Part shown: piece by piece, positions 6,864 to 14,973 of the stretch
How positions within the stretch are numbered: position 1 is the stretch's first letter
Layout of the letters: each line of letters starts with the position of its first letter
Assembly (NCBI GenBank): GCA_005046945.1
Contig: SUSS01000026.1
Location: forward strand, 1-37,471
Reading direction: 5' to 3'
DNA from: Tissierella creatinini
GTDB taxonomy: Bacteria; Bacillota; Clostridia; Tissierellales; Tissierellaceae
Length of the DNA: 37,471 nucleotides
Made by a program: the position numbers and the translations under genes
Notes under the pieces: generated by a model
What the model saw: the letters and a program-made list of their open reading frames with translations, nothing else
What the model was told of the DNA's origin: nothing
Database searches by the model: none

Positions 6864-8312
6864 GTGTCGAATATCAAATTTTTTTCCGGTGAAGAATTTC
6901 CCCTAGAAATGCATAAGGTGCGTATAGTACAGAAGTTAGAATTATTGCCTATTGAGGAAAGATTAGAATGTATGAAGAAAGCAGGAAACAATACTTTCTT
7001 GTTAAACAATAGGGATGTTTTCATGGACATGTTGACAGATAGCGGAGTTAATGCCATGAGTGATCGCCAACAATCAGCAATGTTAGTGGCAGATGATAGC
7101 TATGCAGGTAGTGAAACCTTTGTTAGATTAAAAAGTAAGCTTAAGGAAATCTTTGGGACAGAGTATTTCTTACCTGCCCATCAAGGTAGAGCCTGTGAAA
7201 ATATCATATCACAAGCCCTTGTTAAGCCTGGGACTATAGTGCCAATGAACTACCACTTTACAACCACTAAAGCTCATATAAACGTAAATGGTGGTATTGT
7301 AATTGAGACCATTACAGATGAAGGAATAAAGGTCAATAGTTATAATCAATTCAAGGGGAACATGGATTTACAGAAGCTAGAAGAAGTTATTGAGAATAAT
7401 GGTTCTGAGAAGATTGCATTTGTAAGAATGGAAGCAGGCACCAATCTAATAGGTGGACAACCCTTTTCTCTAGAAAATATAAGGGAAGTAAATAAAATAT
7501 GTAAAAAGTATAATGTGCCATTAGTGCTAGATGCCAGCCTTTTAGCTGATAATCTACATTTTATTAAGGTGAGAGAAGATGCTTATAAGGACAAAAGCAT
7601 AAGAGAAATCACTATGGAGATGGCAAATCAATGTGACATAATTTATTTCTCAGCTCGTAAGCTAGGCTTTGCTAGAGGTGGCGGAATAATTACAAATAAT
7701 GAAGACTTATACTTAAAGATGAGGGAGCTAGTCACTCTTTACGAAGGATTTTTGACATATGGTGGGATGTCAGTAAGAGAAATGGAAGCTCTAACTGTAG
7801 GTTTGGATGAGACTATGGATGAAAATGTTATTAATCAAGCTCCGCAGTTCATATCCTATATGACTGAGGAACTTATTAAAAGGGGAGTGCCTGTAGTTAC
7901 ACCTGCAGGTGGTTTGGGATGCCATCTTGATGCTATGAAATTTGTAGACCATATACCACAAAATCAATATCCTGCAGGGGCCTTGGCATCAGCCCTATAC
8001 ATTGCTAGTGGGGCAAGAGGAATGGAAAGAGGAACCTTGTCTGAAGCTAGGGATGAAGATGGAAATGAGCCCCTTGCTAATATGGAGTTGTTAAGACTGG
8101 CAATGCCAAGAAGAGTCTTCACCTTATCCCAGGTAAAGTATGTTATAGATAGAATTACATGGTTATATGAAAATAGACATTTAATAGGTGGCCTTAAGTT
8201 TGTTGAGGAGCCTAAGACCCTTAGATTCTTCTTTGGAAGACTAGAGGCAGTATCAGATTGGCAAGAAGAATTGGTTAAGAAGTTTAGACAAGATTTTGCA
8301 GATAGTTTATAA
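6864..8312 (+). CDS. Divergent tyrosine phenol-lyase/tryptophanase-like PLP enzyme
   Basis: 482 residues of the beta-eliminating lyase family (fold-type I, pyridoxal phosphate). The start is GTG at 6864 with GGAGG eight bases upstream. Family landmarks: NAMSDRQ, SYAGSE with Tyr80, HQGRACEN, GTNLIGGQP, the PLP-lysine motif SARK with Lys266, RRVFT near the C-terminus, and MERG (Arg389). MERG matches tyrosine phenol-lyase, where that Arg contacts the phenol, rather than tryptophanase. Oddities: the usual SGKKD/SAKKD is SARKL, and the family DATR motif is DASL (Leu226), losing an arginine thought to bind the substrate carboxylate. With a tyrosine T-box upstream, tyrosine or a tyrosine-like substrate is likely, but activity may differ from phenol elimination. 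Confidence 0.82.
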   Translation: MSNIKFFSGEEFPLEMHKVRIVQKLELLPIEERLECMKKAGNNTFLLNNRDVFMDMLTDSGVNAMSDRQQSAMLVADDSYAGSETFVRLKSKLKEIFGTEYFLPAHQGRACENIISQALVKPGTIVPMNYHFTTTKAHINVNGGIVIETITDEGIKVNSYNQFKGNMDLQKLEEVIENNGSEKIAFVRMEAGTNLIGGQPFSLENIREVNKICKKYNVPLVLDASLLADNLHFIKVREDAYKDKSIREITMEMANQCDIIYFSARKLGFARGGGIITNNEDLYLKMRELVTLYEGFLTYGGMSVREMEALTVGLDETMDENVINQAPQFISYMTEELIKRGVPVVTPAGGLGCHLDAMKFVDHIPQNQYPAGALASALYIASGARGMERGTLSEARDEDGNEPLANMELLRLAMPRRVFTLSQVKYVIDRITWLYENRHLIGGLKFVEEPKTLRFFFGRLEAVSDWQEELVKKFRQDFADSL

Positions 8313-8321
8313 GAAGGTGCA

Positions 8322-8400
8322 AATGTCCCCCCACTTCCATAAGTGGCGAGTACCTATTAACTTAAATAGGTGGTGTGAGGCAATTGCTACCGATACTTAA
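8322..8400 (+). repeat. Modular hairpin repeat, copy A2
   Basis: Begins TCCCCCCACTTC, has a hairpin with arms CCACTT/AAGTGG, then CGAGTACCTATT, GGTGGTGTGAGG, CAATTGC, and closes with CGATACTTAA. Same family as 19357-19546. It starts nine bases after the lyase stop codon. Confidence 0.7.
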
Positions 8401-8433
8401 AAGATGTGGGTGTCTTAGACCCCACATCTTTGC
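8401..8433. terminator. Hairpin after the lyase gene, likely terminator
   Basis: Ten-base arms, AAGATGTGGG/CCCACATCTT, around a ten-base loop, followed by a short mixed tail rather than a clean T run. It directly abuts repeat copy A2 and lies between convergent genes. Confidence 0.55.
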
Positions 8434-8460
8434 AATATATGAATGCTATGGGACTTGTTT

Positions 8461-9171
8461 TTACAACAGCCTCATCCTATAGGAATTAATGGCAGTCTCA
8501 TTTAATTTCTTTAGCAACTTATGATTTACGTAACTTCCAACAACCGCACCTACTACAGGAAGCATTTGCAATAGCTTGGCTATGTCTAAATAATCCCTGT
8601 ACTCCTGCTGAAAATCCCTCCAATCGAAATCGTTTATATCATATGGTAAGGACTTAATATATTCATCCCAATTCTCCATCCTGTAAAACACCTTATTTAC
8701 ATGGGCCTTACTGGAGAAGGCCAGTTGGAAGATGTGGAGTATATATAGCCTTTCTCTATAGTCATCCACATTAAAGCCATAGATGCTTGCTACATCGTAT
8801 AGGAATTTAAACTTTATACCGAGTAATAGGGGGAAGTCAGCTAGTCCGGAGATAAAGCCACCGGCACCGGTTGCAGCTCCTTCTATAGTTGCCGTAGTCC
8901 TATAGAGTTTGGCTTTTTCATTTACTAATATTTCGCGTTCCTTTAGACTTAAACCTTTGAGGGGAGCCTTTGTAACGAATTGTGAACCATAAAGTACAGT
9001 CTTAGTTAAATTCCTTATAGCTACAGTTATAATTTCATGATATTTTTCAGGCAACATTCCGTTAACTTTTCTTTGCACGTCCTTTGAGGCCTTTTCTAAA
9101 AAAGAAGGCTTTTTTCTCATTTCCACTTTCCAAACACTTAGTTTGAATCGTGCTCTATCATCGTATTCCAT
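8461..9171 (-). CDS. EcsC family protein
   Basis: 236 residues with the EcsC-family core IEGAATGAGGFISGLADFP followed by a hydrophobic helix and YDVASIYGF. A second glycine-rich hydrophobic stretch, LPVVGAVVGSYVNHKLLKKL, is near the C-terminus. The start is ATG with AGGGGTG upstream. The family is named after a gene beside the Bacillus EcsAB ABC transporter; its biochemical function is not established. It stands alone here, ending next to repeat copy A2 and its hairpin. No EcsAB genes are nearby. Confidence 0.82.
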   Translation of the reverse strand: MEYDDRARFKLSVWKVEMRKKPSFLEKASKDVQRKVNGMLPEKYHEIITVAIRNLTKTVLYGSQFVTKAPLKGLSLKEREILVNEKAKLYRTTATIEGAATGAGGFISGLADFPLLLGIKFKFLYDVASIYGFNVDDYRERLYILHIFQLAFSSKAHVNKVFYRMENWDEYIKSLPYDINDFDWRDFQQEYRDYLDIAKLLQMLPVVGAVVGSYVNHKLLKKLNETAINSYRMRLL

Positions 9172-9220
9172 AGAATCACCCCTTCTTTTTAAATTAATAT
9201 TATTATATCTTATTATGATG

Positions 9221-9351
9221 TGAACCTCTCATGACTAAAGTCACGAGCTTCCAATATCACTATTGGAGTTTCCTGTTTCTTAGACCGACCTTAATGCATC
9301 GTATTCTCCACAGGCGTTAATTCGGATAGTTCCTACCCTACTTTTCTCTAC
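9221..9351 (-). ncRNA. Probable omega (right-end) guide RNA region of TnpB
   Basis: TnpB partners usually use an RNA covering the end of tnpB and the element's right end. Here the region after the tnpB stop holds inverted repeats such as GAAACTCCAATAGTGATATTGG and the terminal hairpin, consistent with such an RNA. The guide would be read from sequence left of about 9221. Placement is inferred from family knowledge; no transcript is shown. The RNA probably starts inside tnpB. Confidence 0.5.
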
Positions 9352-10473
9352 TTATGCTAACATTCTCTTACCTTCTTTGAGTATATTCCTGCTTGCATTT
9401 ATGTCCCTATCGTGATGATTTCCACAGTTCTCACAAGTCCATTCTCTTATTTTTAGATTCTTTAATTCTATATTCTTGGTTCCACAAATTGAGCATATTT
9501 GGCTGGATGGATAGAATCTGTCTATTTTTATATAGGTTCTTCCATACCAATACGCTTTATATTCTAATTGTCTAGTAAATTCAGACCAACTTGCATCTGA
9601 TATTGCTTTGGCTAATTTATGGTTCTTTAATATCCCACTTATATTAATGTCTTCACTAACTATAACTTGGTTTTCGTTTATAATTTGTGAAGACAATTTA
9701 TGTAGGAAGTCTTTTCTGGTATCTGTAATCTTTTCATGGAGTCTTGCTACCTTTATTCTCATTTTATTTCTGTTGTTGCTACCCTTTTGTTTCTTAGCCA
9801 ATTGTCTTTGGAGCTTAGCTAATTTCATTTCGTTTTTAATTAGATTCTTAGGGTTGGGGACTTTATTACCACTATTTTCTATTATGAATTCACTAAGTCC
9901 TAAATCAAATCCTATTTCCTTATCAATTTTAGGCAGTTCTTTTATCCCTTCATCCACTAGTATGCTCACAAAGTATCTGCTGCTTGGTTTTTTGGATATT
10001 GTTGCTGACTTTATTTCACCGCTAAATTCTCTATGGACTTTAGAGTCTATCCATTTTAATTTAGGAAGTTTTATCTTATTCTCTTCATAATCAACTTCTA
10101 TATTGTTGTTTGTAAAATTAGATTTATAGCTAAATCTATTACTGTGTCTGCTTTTGAATTTAGGAAATCCTGCCTTTCCCTTATCATCTTTAAGCCTTCT
10201 AAAGAAATTCTTATATGCTTCGTCTAAATTATAAATAGCGTTGGTTAAGGCAAACTTATCCACTTCTTTGAGCCATATATATTCATTTTTTAATTCTCTG
10301 TTTAGATGGTTGTTACAATCTATTTTAGATAAATATTTATCACCATTTTCATATCCTTTTATCTTTTTATCTAGATAATAATTGTATACAAACCTACTAC
10401 ATCCAAATGTCTTAGCTAATTGCTCTTTTTGAATTTCATTTGGATACATCCTATATTTATATGCTCTAAGCAT
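9352..10473 (-). CDS. tnpB: TnpB RNA-guided nuclease (IS200/IS605 OrfB)
   Basis: 373 residues, normal length for compact TnpB. The N-terminus [12 protein letters not shown] and helix-turn-helix region [20 protein letters not shown] are typical. All RuvC catalytic acids are visible: Asp190 in GFDLGL, Glu274 in VSEDINISG, and Asp357 in [11 protein letters not shown] four-cysteine zinc ribbon (CSIC...CENC) lies at about 327-350. The protein therefore looks intact. TnpB proteins are RNA-guided DNA endonucleases that help retain the element. There is no tnpA neighbour. The region upstream of the start holds an inserted modular repeat, which may affect its promoter. Confidence 0.92.
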   Translation of the reverse strand: MLRAYKYRMYPNEIQKEQLAKTFGCSRFVYNYYLDKKIKGYENGDKYLSKIDCNNHLNRELKNEYIWLKEVDKFALTNAIYNLDEAYKNFFRRLKDDKGKAGFPKFKSRHSNRFSYKSNFTNNNIEVDYEENKIKLPKLKWIDSKVHREFSGEIKSATISKKPSSRYFVSILVDEGIKELPKIDKEIGFDLGLSEFIIENSGNKVPNPKNLIKNEMKLAKLQRQLAKKQKGSNNRNKMRIKVARLHEKITDTRKDFLHKLSSQIINENQVIVSEDINISGILKNHKLAKAISDASWSEFTRQLEYKAYWYGRTYIKIDRFYPSSQICSICGTKNIELKNLKIREWTCENCGNHHDRDINASRNILKEGKRMLA

Positions 10474-10578
10474 GATATTTCACTCCAAAGCTTATTTTTA
10501 TTTCTGGATATGAATTAATAGTTACTTCTAACAACAGAATAACATATGTTCGATAATAATTCTACTATTACATAAGCT

Positions 10579-10772
10579 TTAAGTAACGGAAGAAATTGAG
10601 TAGCAATTTCATCACACCACTGAAACGAGGTGGGTGATTTAGGCATTCACAGTCTTGTGAAACAAGACATCACACCGCCGCAACGATGCTTGCATCGTTT
10701 AGACACACCACCTGTTTAACCTAATAGGTACCCGCCACTTAAAGAAGTGGGGGATATCTTCAACTCGTTATA
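10579..10772 (-). repeat. Modular hairpin repeat, full copy (B), inside the TnpB element
   Basis: Minus-strand copy with the same outer ends as 19357-19546: TATAACGAGTTGAAGATATC at one side and CTTCCGTTACTTAA at the other. Modules in order: a CCACTTC/AAGTGG hairpin with GGTACCTATT; an ACGATGC-AA-GCATCGT hairpin with GGTGTGATG; GTCTTGTTTCACAAGAC; then CACCTCGTTTCAGTGGTGTG and GAAATTGCTACTCAATTTC. Module order differs from copy C. Confidence 0.8.
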
Positions 10773-11000
10773 ATACAAATTATTTAGCATTTGTCGCCAC
10801 TAACTCATGACTGAAGTCAAAAGAATGCGTGGCGACTTTTTCAAATAATACATCTAATAAAATGAATAAAGATTTGCTTTTGTTTGGCCCAAGCATAATT
10901 AAGGTAATAATAACAAAAGGCTATAAAGTAAAATAGACTATAATTATATTATCTAAAGATTCCAATCACAAAGAAATTCACTTTAGGAGGACTGATATTT

Positions 11001-11957
11001 ATGAATCGAAGTTTTATAATAATTACAATTGCTTTATCTATAGTATTAGCTGGGTGTTCTGGGGGAAATAAAAACTATAAAGAGGAAAAGTACAATCTTG
11101 AAGTAGATGGAGGTACCATCTATGGGACCTTGACTCTTCCTAACGGAAGCGGACAATTTCCTATTACTATTATTCACCAGGGGTCAGGTCCCACTGACAG
11201 GGATGGGAACAGCCATATATCAGGAGACAATAACAGCCTGAAGATGATAGCTGAAGCCTTGGCTGAATCAGGCATAGCAAGTGTCAGATATGACAAGAGG
11301 GGTATTGCTGCATCCATGGCCTTAATCGAAAAGGAAGAAGACCTGGTCTTTGAGGATTACATTGAAGACCTTGACCTATGGGTAGAAAAGGTTAGAGAGG
11401 ATTCTAGATTTAATAAGGTCTTTATAATCGGCCATAGCGAAGGAGCTTTAATAGGAGGACAGGCAGCGGCCGATAGCAAGGTAGATGGCTTTGTTTCCAT
11501 AGCGGGAGTTGGATTTCCGATTTATAATACCCTATTAAGGCAATTATCTACTCAGCCTAAGGAAATCACCGATAGAACAACTCCTATTCTAGAGGAATTA
11601 AATAAGGGAAATCTTGTGGAGGATGTTCCCGAGGATTTATATGCCTTATTTAGACCTAGCGTCCAGCCTTATATGATTTCATGGTTTAAATATGACCCGG
11701 TGGAGGTCTATAAATCAATCGAAGCCCCTATTCTTATACTTCAGGGGGATAATGATGTCCAGGTTACAGTTGAAGATGCAGAGACCCTTCATTCAGCTAA
11801 GGAAAGTAAGTTGGTTATTATTAAAGGAATGAACCATATCCTGAAGGATGCACCAAGGGATATGGAAGGTAACTTGGCTACCTACAAGGAACCGGAATTA
11901 CCTTTAAATAAGGAATTAAAGAGTGAGATTATTGATTTCATATTGAAGCTCAAATAA
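11001..11957 (+). CDS. Lipoprotein alpha/beta hydrolase
   Basis: 318 residues. The N-terminus is a lipoprotein signal peptide with lipobox LAGC (Cys19), so the enzyme is anchored outside the cell membrane. The body is a serine hydrolase of the dienelactone-hydrolase/BAAT-like type: the oxyanion region HQGSGPTDRDG, nucleophile elbow GHSEG, a late acid in LQGDNDVQV and the histidine in KGMNHIL. The start is ATG after GGAGG. Upstream is a TATAAT-like -10 near 10939 without an obvious -35. It is flanked by modular repeat copies B and E, with no operon partners. The substrate is unknown, probably a small ester. Confidence 0.85.
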   Translation: MNRSFIIITIALSIVLAGCSGGNKNYKEEKYNLEVDGGTIYGTLTLPNGSGQFPITIIHQGSGPTDRDGNSHISGDNNSLKMIAEALAESGIASVRYDKRGIAASMALIEKEEDLVFEDYIEDLDLWVEKVREDSRFNKVFIIGHSEGALIGGQAAADSKVDGFVSIAGVGFPIYNTLLRQLSTQPKEITDRTTPILEELNKGNLVEDVPEDLYALFRPSVQPYMISWFKYDPVEVYKSIEAPILILQGDNDVQVTVEDAETLHSAKESKLVIIKGMNHILKDAPRDMEGNLATYKEPELPLNKELKSEIIDFILKLK

Positions 11958-11960
11958 TAA

Positions 11961-12047
11961 TGAGCTAAAGATATCCCCGCTTCTAAAACGATAAAATCGT
12001 TGCAGCAGTGTTTGAGATTCCTGCAAGCAGTTTCATCGATGCTTAAA
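11961..12047 (+). repeat. Modular hairpin repeat, diverged copy (E)
   Basis: Starts GAGCTAAAGATATCCCCGC, has ACGATAAAATCGT hairpin followed by TGCAGCAGTGT, and a closing GATGCTTAAAA. Similar in layout to the first unit of 19357-19546 but much diverged. It overlaps the region right after the hydrolase stop codon. Confidence 0.6.
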
Positions 12048-12157
12048 ATGGAATTTGATTCTATTACGGCTACTTGGTCAGTAAAAGTGGTTTGTTTAAA
12101 TATGGTTAAATAGAGGTATAAATTAAGTGAAGAAAATAACTTATAGGAGATAAGAAT

Positions 12158-12742
12158 ATGGATATAATGGATTTATTATCAGGGCAACTTGAGAATGATA
12201 AGGTATTGAACCAATTGAGTCAGACCACAGGGGCAGATGCATCACAAGTTCAGCAATTAATTAAATTAGGTATTCCAACCTTACTTCAATCCTTAGAGAA
12301 GAATGCTAGCACGGAGCAAGGAGCTTCCTCACTAGCTAAAGCATTGGACAATCACAAGGATGATGAAGTTGATGACATCGAAAGATTCCTTGAAAATGTA
12401 GACAGAGAAGATGGAGCTAAGATTTTAAATCATGTACTAGGTAATAATAAAGAAAAGGTACAAAACAATCTTGCAAATCAAACTGGGCTACAGACTAATC
12501 AGGTTTTAAATGTTATGAGTATGCTGGCACCTATATTATTAGGTACTCTTGGTAAACAAAAGGCTTCAAACAATGTGGATTCCTCAGGTTTAGCAAGTAT
12601 GCTTGCTGGAATTCTAGGAGGTCAAGCTGGAACAGGCGGCAATATAATGGGTGCAGTATCAAAAATCCTAGATGCTGACGGTGATGGAAGCATTGTAGAT
12701 GATATTGGCAATATTTTTGGTGGATTATTTAAGAAAAAGTAA
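12158..12742 (+). CDS. DUF937 (YidB-like) family protein
   Basis: 194 residues. Two similar halves each contain the DUF937 pattern: a glutamine-rich helix (TTGADASQVQQLIKLGIPTLL and TGLQTNQVLNVMSMLAPILL) and a glycine-rich stretch. The C-terminus contains DADGDGSIVDDI, an EF-hand/dockerin-like calcium-binding loop, then IGNIFGGLFKKK. No signal peptide is present. The start is ATG with AGGAGAT upstream. Function of the family is not established. It is a single gene followed by the palindrome at 12782-12826. Confidence 0.82.
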   Translation: MDIMDLLSGQLENDKVLNQLSQTTGADASQVQQLIKLGIPTLLQSLEKNASTEQGASSLAKALDNHKDDEVDDIERFLENVDREDGAKILNHVLGNNKEKVQNNLANQTGLQTNQVLNVMSMLAPILLGTLGKQKASNNVDSSGLASMLAGILGGQAGTGGNIMGAVSKILDADGDGSIVDDIGNIFGGLFKKK

Positions 12743-12781
12743 ATAGGAGGGTTTTGGCAGAATCTTGGTGCTAAGTGCGTT

Positions 12782-12826
12782 TGACCTACCATCGATTTGC
12801 AAAAACAGCAAATCGATGATAGGTCA
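12782..12826. repeat. Long palindrome GACCTACCATC...GAT(G)ATAGGTC, second copy
   Basis: Arms of 19 bases (12782-12800 and 12808-12826) with one wobble-type mismatch and a 7-base loop. The outer arm sequence GACCTACCATC is shared with the palindrome at 976-1025. It lies between convergent genes and could also end transcription, though it has no T run. Confidence 0.7.
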
Positions 12827-12829
12827 TAA

Positions 12830-14710
12830 TCATTGTAACATTTCCAGCTCTTCATAAGACTCCAGAAGCTTGCTTTCCAAGTTTTCCTTTTCGATATATA
12901 GTTGATATAACTTGTCTGCATCATCATTATTGGCTTCCATTTCTAGACTTAGTCTATCTAAGTCTTCTTCTAGTTTTTCTATCTCCCTATTCAATGCATT
13001 TATTTTATAGGTATTATTTGGCTTTCTTTCAACTTTCTTTTGTGGAGCTTTTGGCTCTTTTTTTGGTTTTTCTATTGGACTTTCAATATTTAATCTTTGC
13101 CTTAATTCAAGGTATTCCTTATAGGGCATAGGGTATAGGTCTACTTTGGAATTTTCAAAGATTAACATTTTATTTGCTAGCTTTTCAATGAAATACCTAT
13201 CATGGGATACAAATAGAATTGTCCCATTATAATCAAATAAGGTATCCTCAAGGACCTCTCTTGAATCTATATCTAGGTGGTTTGTAGGCTCATCTAGAAT
13301 CAAGAAATTCACCTTATCATATATTAATGAAGCAAGTCTTAATCGCGACTTTTCACCACCGGAAAGGGATGTTATCTTCTTAAAGACATCATCCCTTATA
13401 AATAGCATCTTAGCTAGTTCTTTCCTTGCATCTGAATTGCTAAGTTTATGCTTAGCTGCAAAATAATCTAAAATCGTTAAGTCTTCATCTTCAAATACGA
13501 CATTTTGAGGTAGATATCCTATGCTAATATTGGACCCATATTTTATCTTACCCTGGTATTTTTCATCTTCACCTAAGATAAGCTTTAATAAGGTGGTTTT
13601 TCCGCTTCCGTTATCTCCCATTATACAGAGTCTATCCTTATAGAATAGGGTAAAGGAGAGATTTGAAAATAGGTTTTTGTCAGCAAAGGATTTGCTTAAA
13701 TCTTCAATATCTAAAACTATTTTTCCAGACCTTTGTATGCCAGAAGTATTTAGTTTAATCTTGGCAGTATCATCTTTAGGTTTATCTATGACTTCAACCT
13801 TATCAAGACGCTTTTCAAGTTCCTTAGCCCGCTTGTACATCTTTTCGCTATCCCTCATAGCACCCCAGATTCTATATCTTTCGATTTGCCTTTCCATGGA
13901 TTCGATTTTTCTTTGCTTATTCAAGTAAGCTCTGTAGGCAAGTTCAAACCTTTTTTCCTTCTCTATTAGATAAAAGCTATAATTACCTTCATATATATTT
14001 ACCTCTGTTGGTTCCATCTCAATAATTCTAGTTGTGACCTTATCTAAGAAGCTCCTATCGTGGGATACCATAAGGACAGTGCCCTTGTATTCCTTTAAGA
14101 ATTCCTCAAGCCATTCGATAGACTTTATATCTAAGTGGTTGGTGGGTTCATCAAGTAGAAGTAAATCGGGCTCTTCTAACAAGAGCTTAGCAAGTAGAAC
14201 TCTAGTCTTCTCGCCACCGCTTAATCTTTCAAAGGGAAGGCCTCTAAAGGAATCTGGAATATTTAGGCCTGTACATATCTTATTGATATTGGTTTCAACT
14301 AGATATCCGCCACTACGCTCGAATTCCTCTATCATTAATCCATAATTTTCCATTTGATTCTCTAAAATGTCACCAGAAAGGTTTTTTAATTCCTTTTCAA
14401 GTTCCTTCATTTTATTTCTGAGAAGCCTTATCTCTTCAAAGGGACTTTGAAGAATATCTAAGACTGTTGTCCTATTATCACACTTAAATATCTGGTCCAG
14501 ATATCCAATTTTAATACCCTTTCTAAAAGAAAGGTTTCCGTCTTGATATTCCTCCATGCTCATTAGAATTTTTAAGAGTGTTGTCTTACCACAGCCATTC
14601 TGGCCTATAAGTCCAATTCTATCTCTAGTGTATACTTCAAAGGAAATATTCTCAAATACCTTATTTGCACTATAATATTTAGTTATATTATTAATGCTAC
14701 ATTCAATCAC
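12830..14710 (-). CDS. ABC-F family ATPase
   Basis: 626 residues with two complete ABC modules and no membrane helices. Walker A motifs are GQNGCGKTTLL (about residues 37-47) and GDNGSGKTTLL in the second half; signature LSGGEKTR and LSGGEKSR; Walker B DEPTNHLD in both. The inter-domain linker is rich in charged helices (LNKQRKIESMERQIERYR), as in ABC-F translation factors, and the C-terminus is a coiled coil. The start is GTG with GAGGTGG upstream. ABC-F proteins act on the ribosome, either as general elongation factors (Uup, YfmR-like) or in ribosome-targeting antibiotic protection; I cannot decide which. It stands alone. Confidence 0.88.
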   Translation of the reverse strand: MIECSINNITKYYSANKVFENISFEVYTRDRIGLIGQNGCGKTTLLKILMSMEEYQDGNLSFRKGIKIGYLDQIFKCDNRTTVLDILQSPFEEIRLLRNKMKELEKELKNLSGDILENQMENYGLMIEEFERSGGYLVETNINKICTGLNIPDSFRGLPFERLSGGEKTRVLLAKLLLEEPDLLLLDEPTNHLDIKSIEWLEEFLKEYKGTVLMVSHDRSFLDKVTTRIIEMEPTEVNIYEGNYSFYLIEKEKRFELAYRAYLNKQRKIESMERQIERYRIWGAMRDSEKMYKRAKELEKRLDKVEVIDKPKDDTAKIKLNTSGIQRSGKIVLDIEDLSKSFADKNLFSNLSFTLFYKDRLCIMGDNGSGKTTLLKLILGEDEKYQGKIKYGSNISIGYLPQNVVFEDEDLTILDYFAAKHKLSNSDARKELAKMLFIRDDVFKKITSLSGGEKSRLRLASLIYDKVNFLILDEPTNHLDIDSREVLEDTLFDYNGTILFVSHDRYFIEKLANKMLIFENSKVDLYPMPYKEYLELRQRLNIESPIEKPKKEPKAPQKKVERKPNNTYKINALNREIEKLEEDLDRLSLEMEANNDDADKLYQLYIEKENLESKLLESYEELEMLQ

Positions 14711-14892
14711 AAAACCACCTCTTATGCTAAATTAATACTCTTACTATTTATTTTCAGACTCTAGAATTATTCCCTCCCTAAGCCGTTAGCTATATTATAC
14801 TATATTTTCTTATGGGTTAATACAAGGGAGAAGCTTGGGTATGGTTATTATAGGAGGATTTATGAAATAAAAAGAACTGTCCCGCTGTTTTT

Positions 14893-14973
14893 AAGTATAA
14901 GCAAAGGAAGAAATTGCGTAGCAATTTCATCACACCACTGAAACGAGGTGGGGGATATCTTCAACTCGTTATA
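14893..14973 (-). repeat. Modular hairpin repeat, short copy (D)
   Basis: Minus-strand copy that joins the outer end TATAACGAGTTGAAGATATC directly to the last unit: CCCACCTCGTTTCAGTGGTG, then GAAATTGCTACGCAATTTC, then CTTCCTTTGCTTATA. The middle modules of copies B and C are absent. The subtilase stop codon (14969-14971) is formed inside its outer end. Confidence 0.75.

Larger units (their letters stand above)
9221..10836 (-). mobile_element. IS200/IS605-type element carrying only tnpB
   Basis: The element is read leftward. Its right end (9221-9250) and left end (10804-10819) both carry the subterminal hairpin core TGACT..AGTCA typical of IS605-group ends (GTGACTTTAGTCATGAG at the right, TGACTTCAGTCATGAG at the left), and the right end finishes GAGGTTCAC. 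It holds tnpB but no tnpA, so movement would need a transposase in trans. An unrelated modular repeat (10579-10772) lies between the left end and tnpB. Exact ends are approximate. Confidence 0.75.

Noticed and set aside
6864-8312. Calling the lyase tryptophanase (tnaA)
   Set aside because: The T-box specifier is TAC, the bulge fits discriminator A, and MERG matches tyrosine phenol-lyase; catalytic motif changes prevent a firm name either way.
10793-10841. GTCGCCAC/GTGGCGAC with T run read as a plus-strand terminator
   Set aside because: The long loop contains the IS605 left-end hairpin, so it is more simply part of the element end, though a terminator role is not excluded.
12158-12742. Dockerin or EF-hand enzyme call from DADGDGS
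   Set aside because: Only one such loop, no signal peptide and no second repeat; the DUF937 layout explains the protein better.
14863-14870. GGAGG followed by ATG AAA TAA
   Set aside because: Only a two-codon frame; perhaps the relic of a gene start, no support for function.
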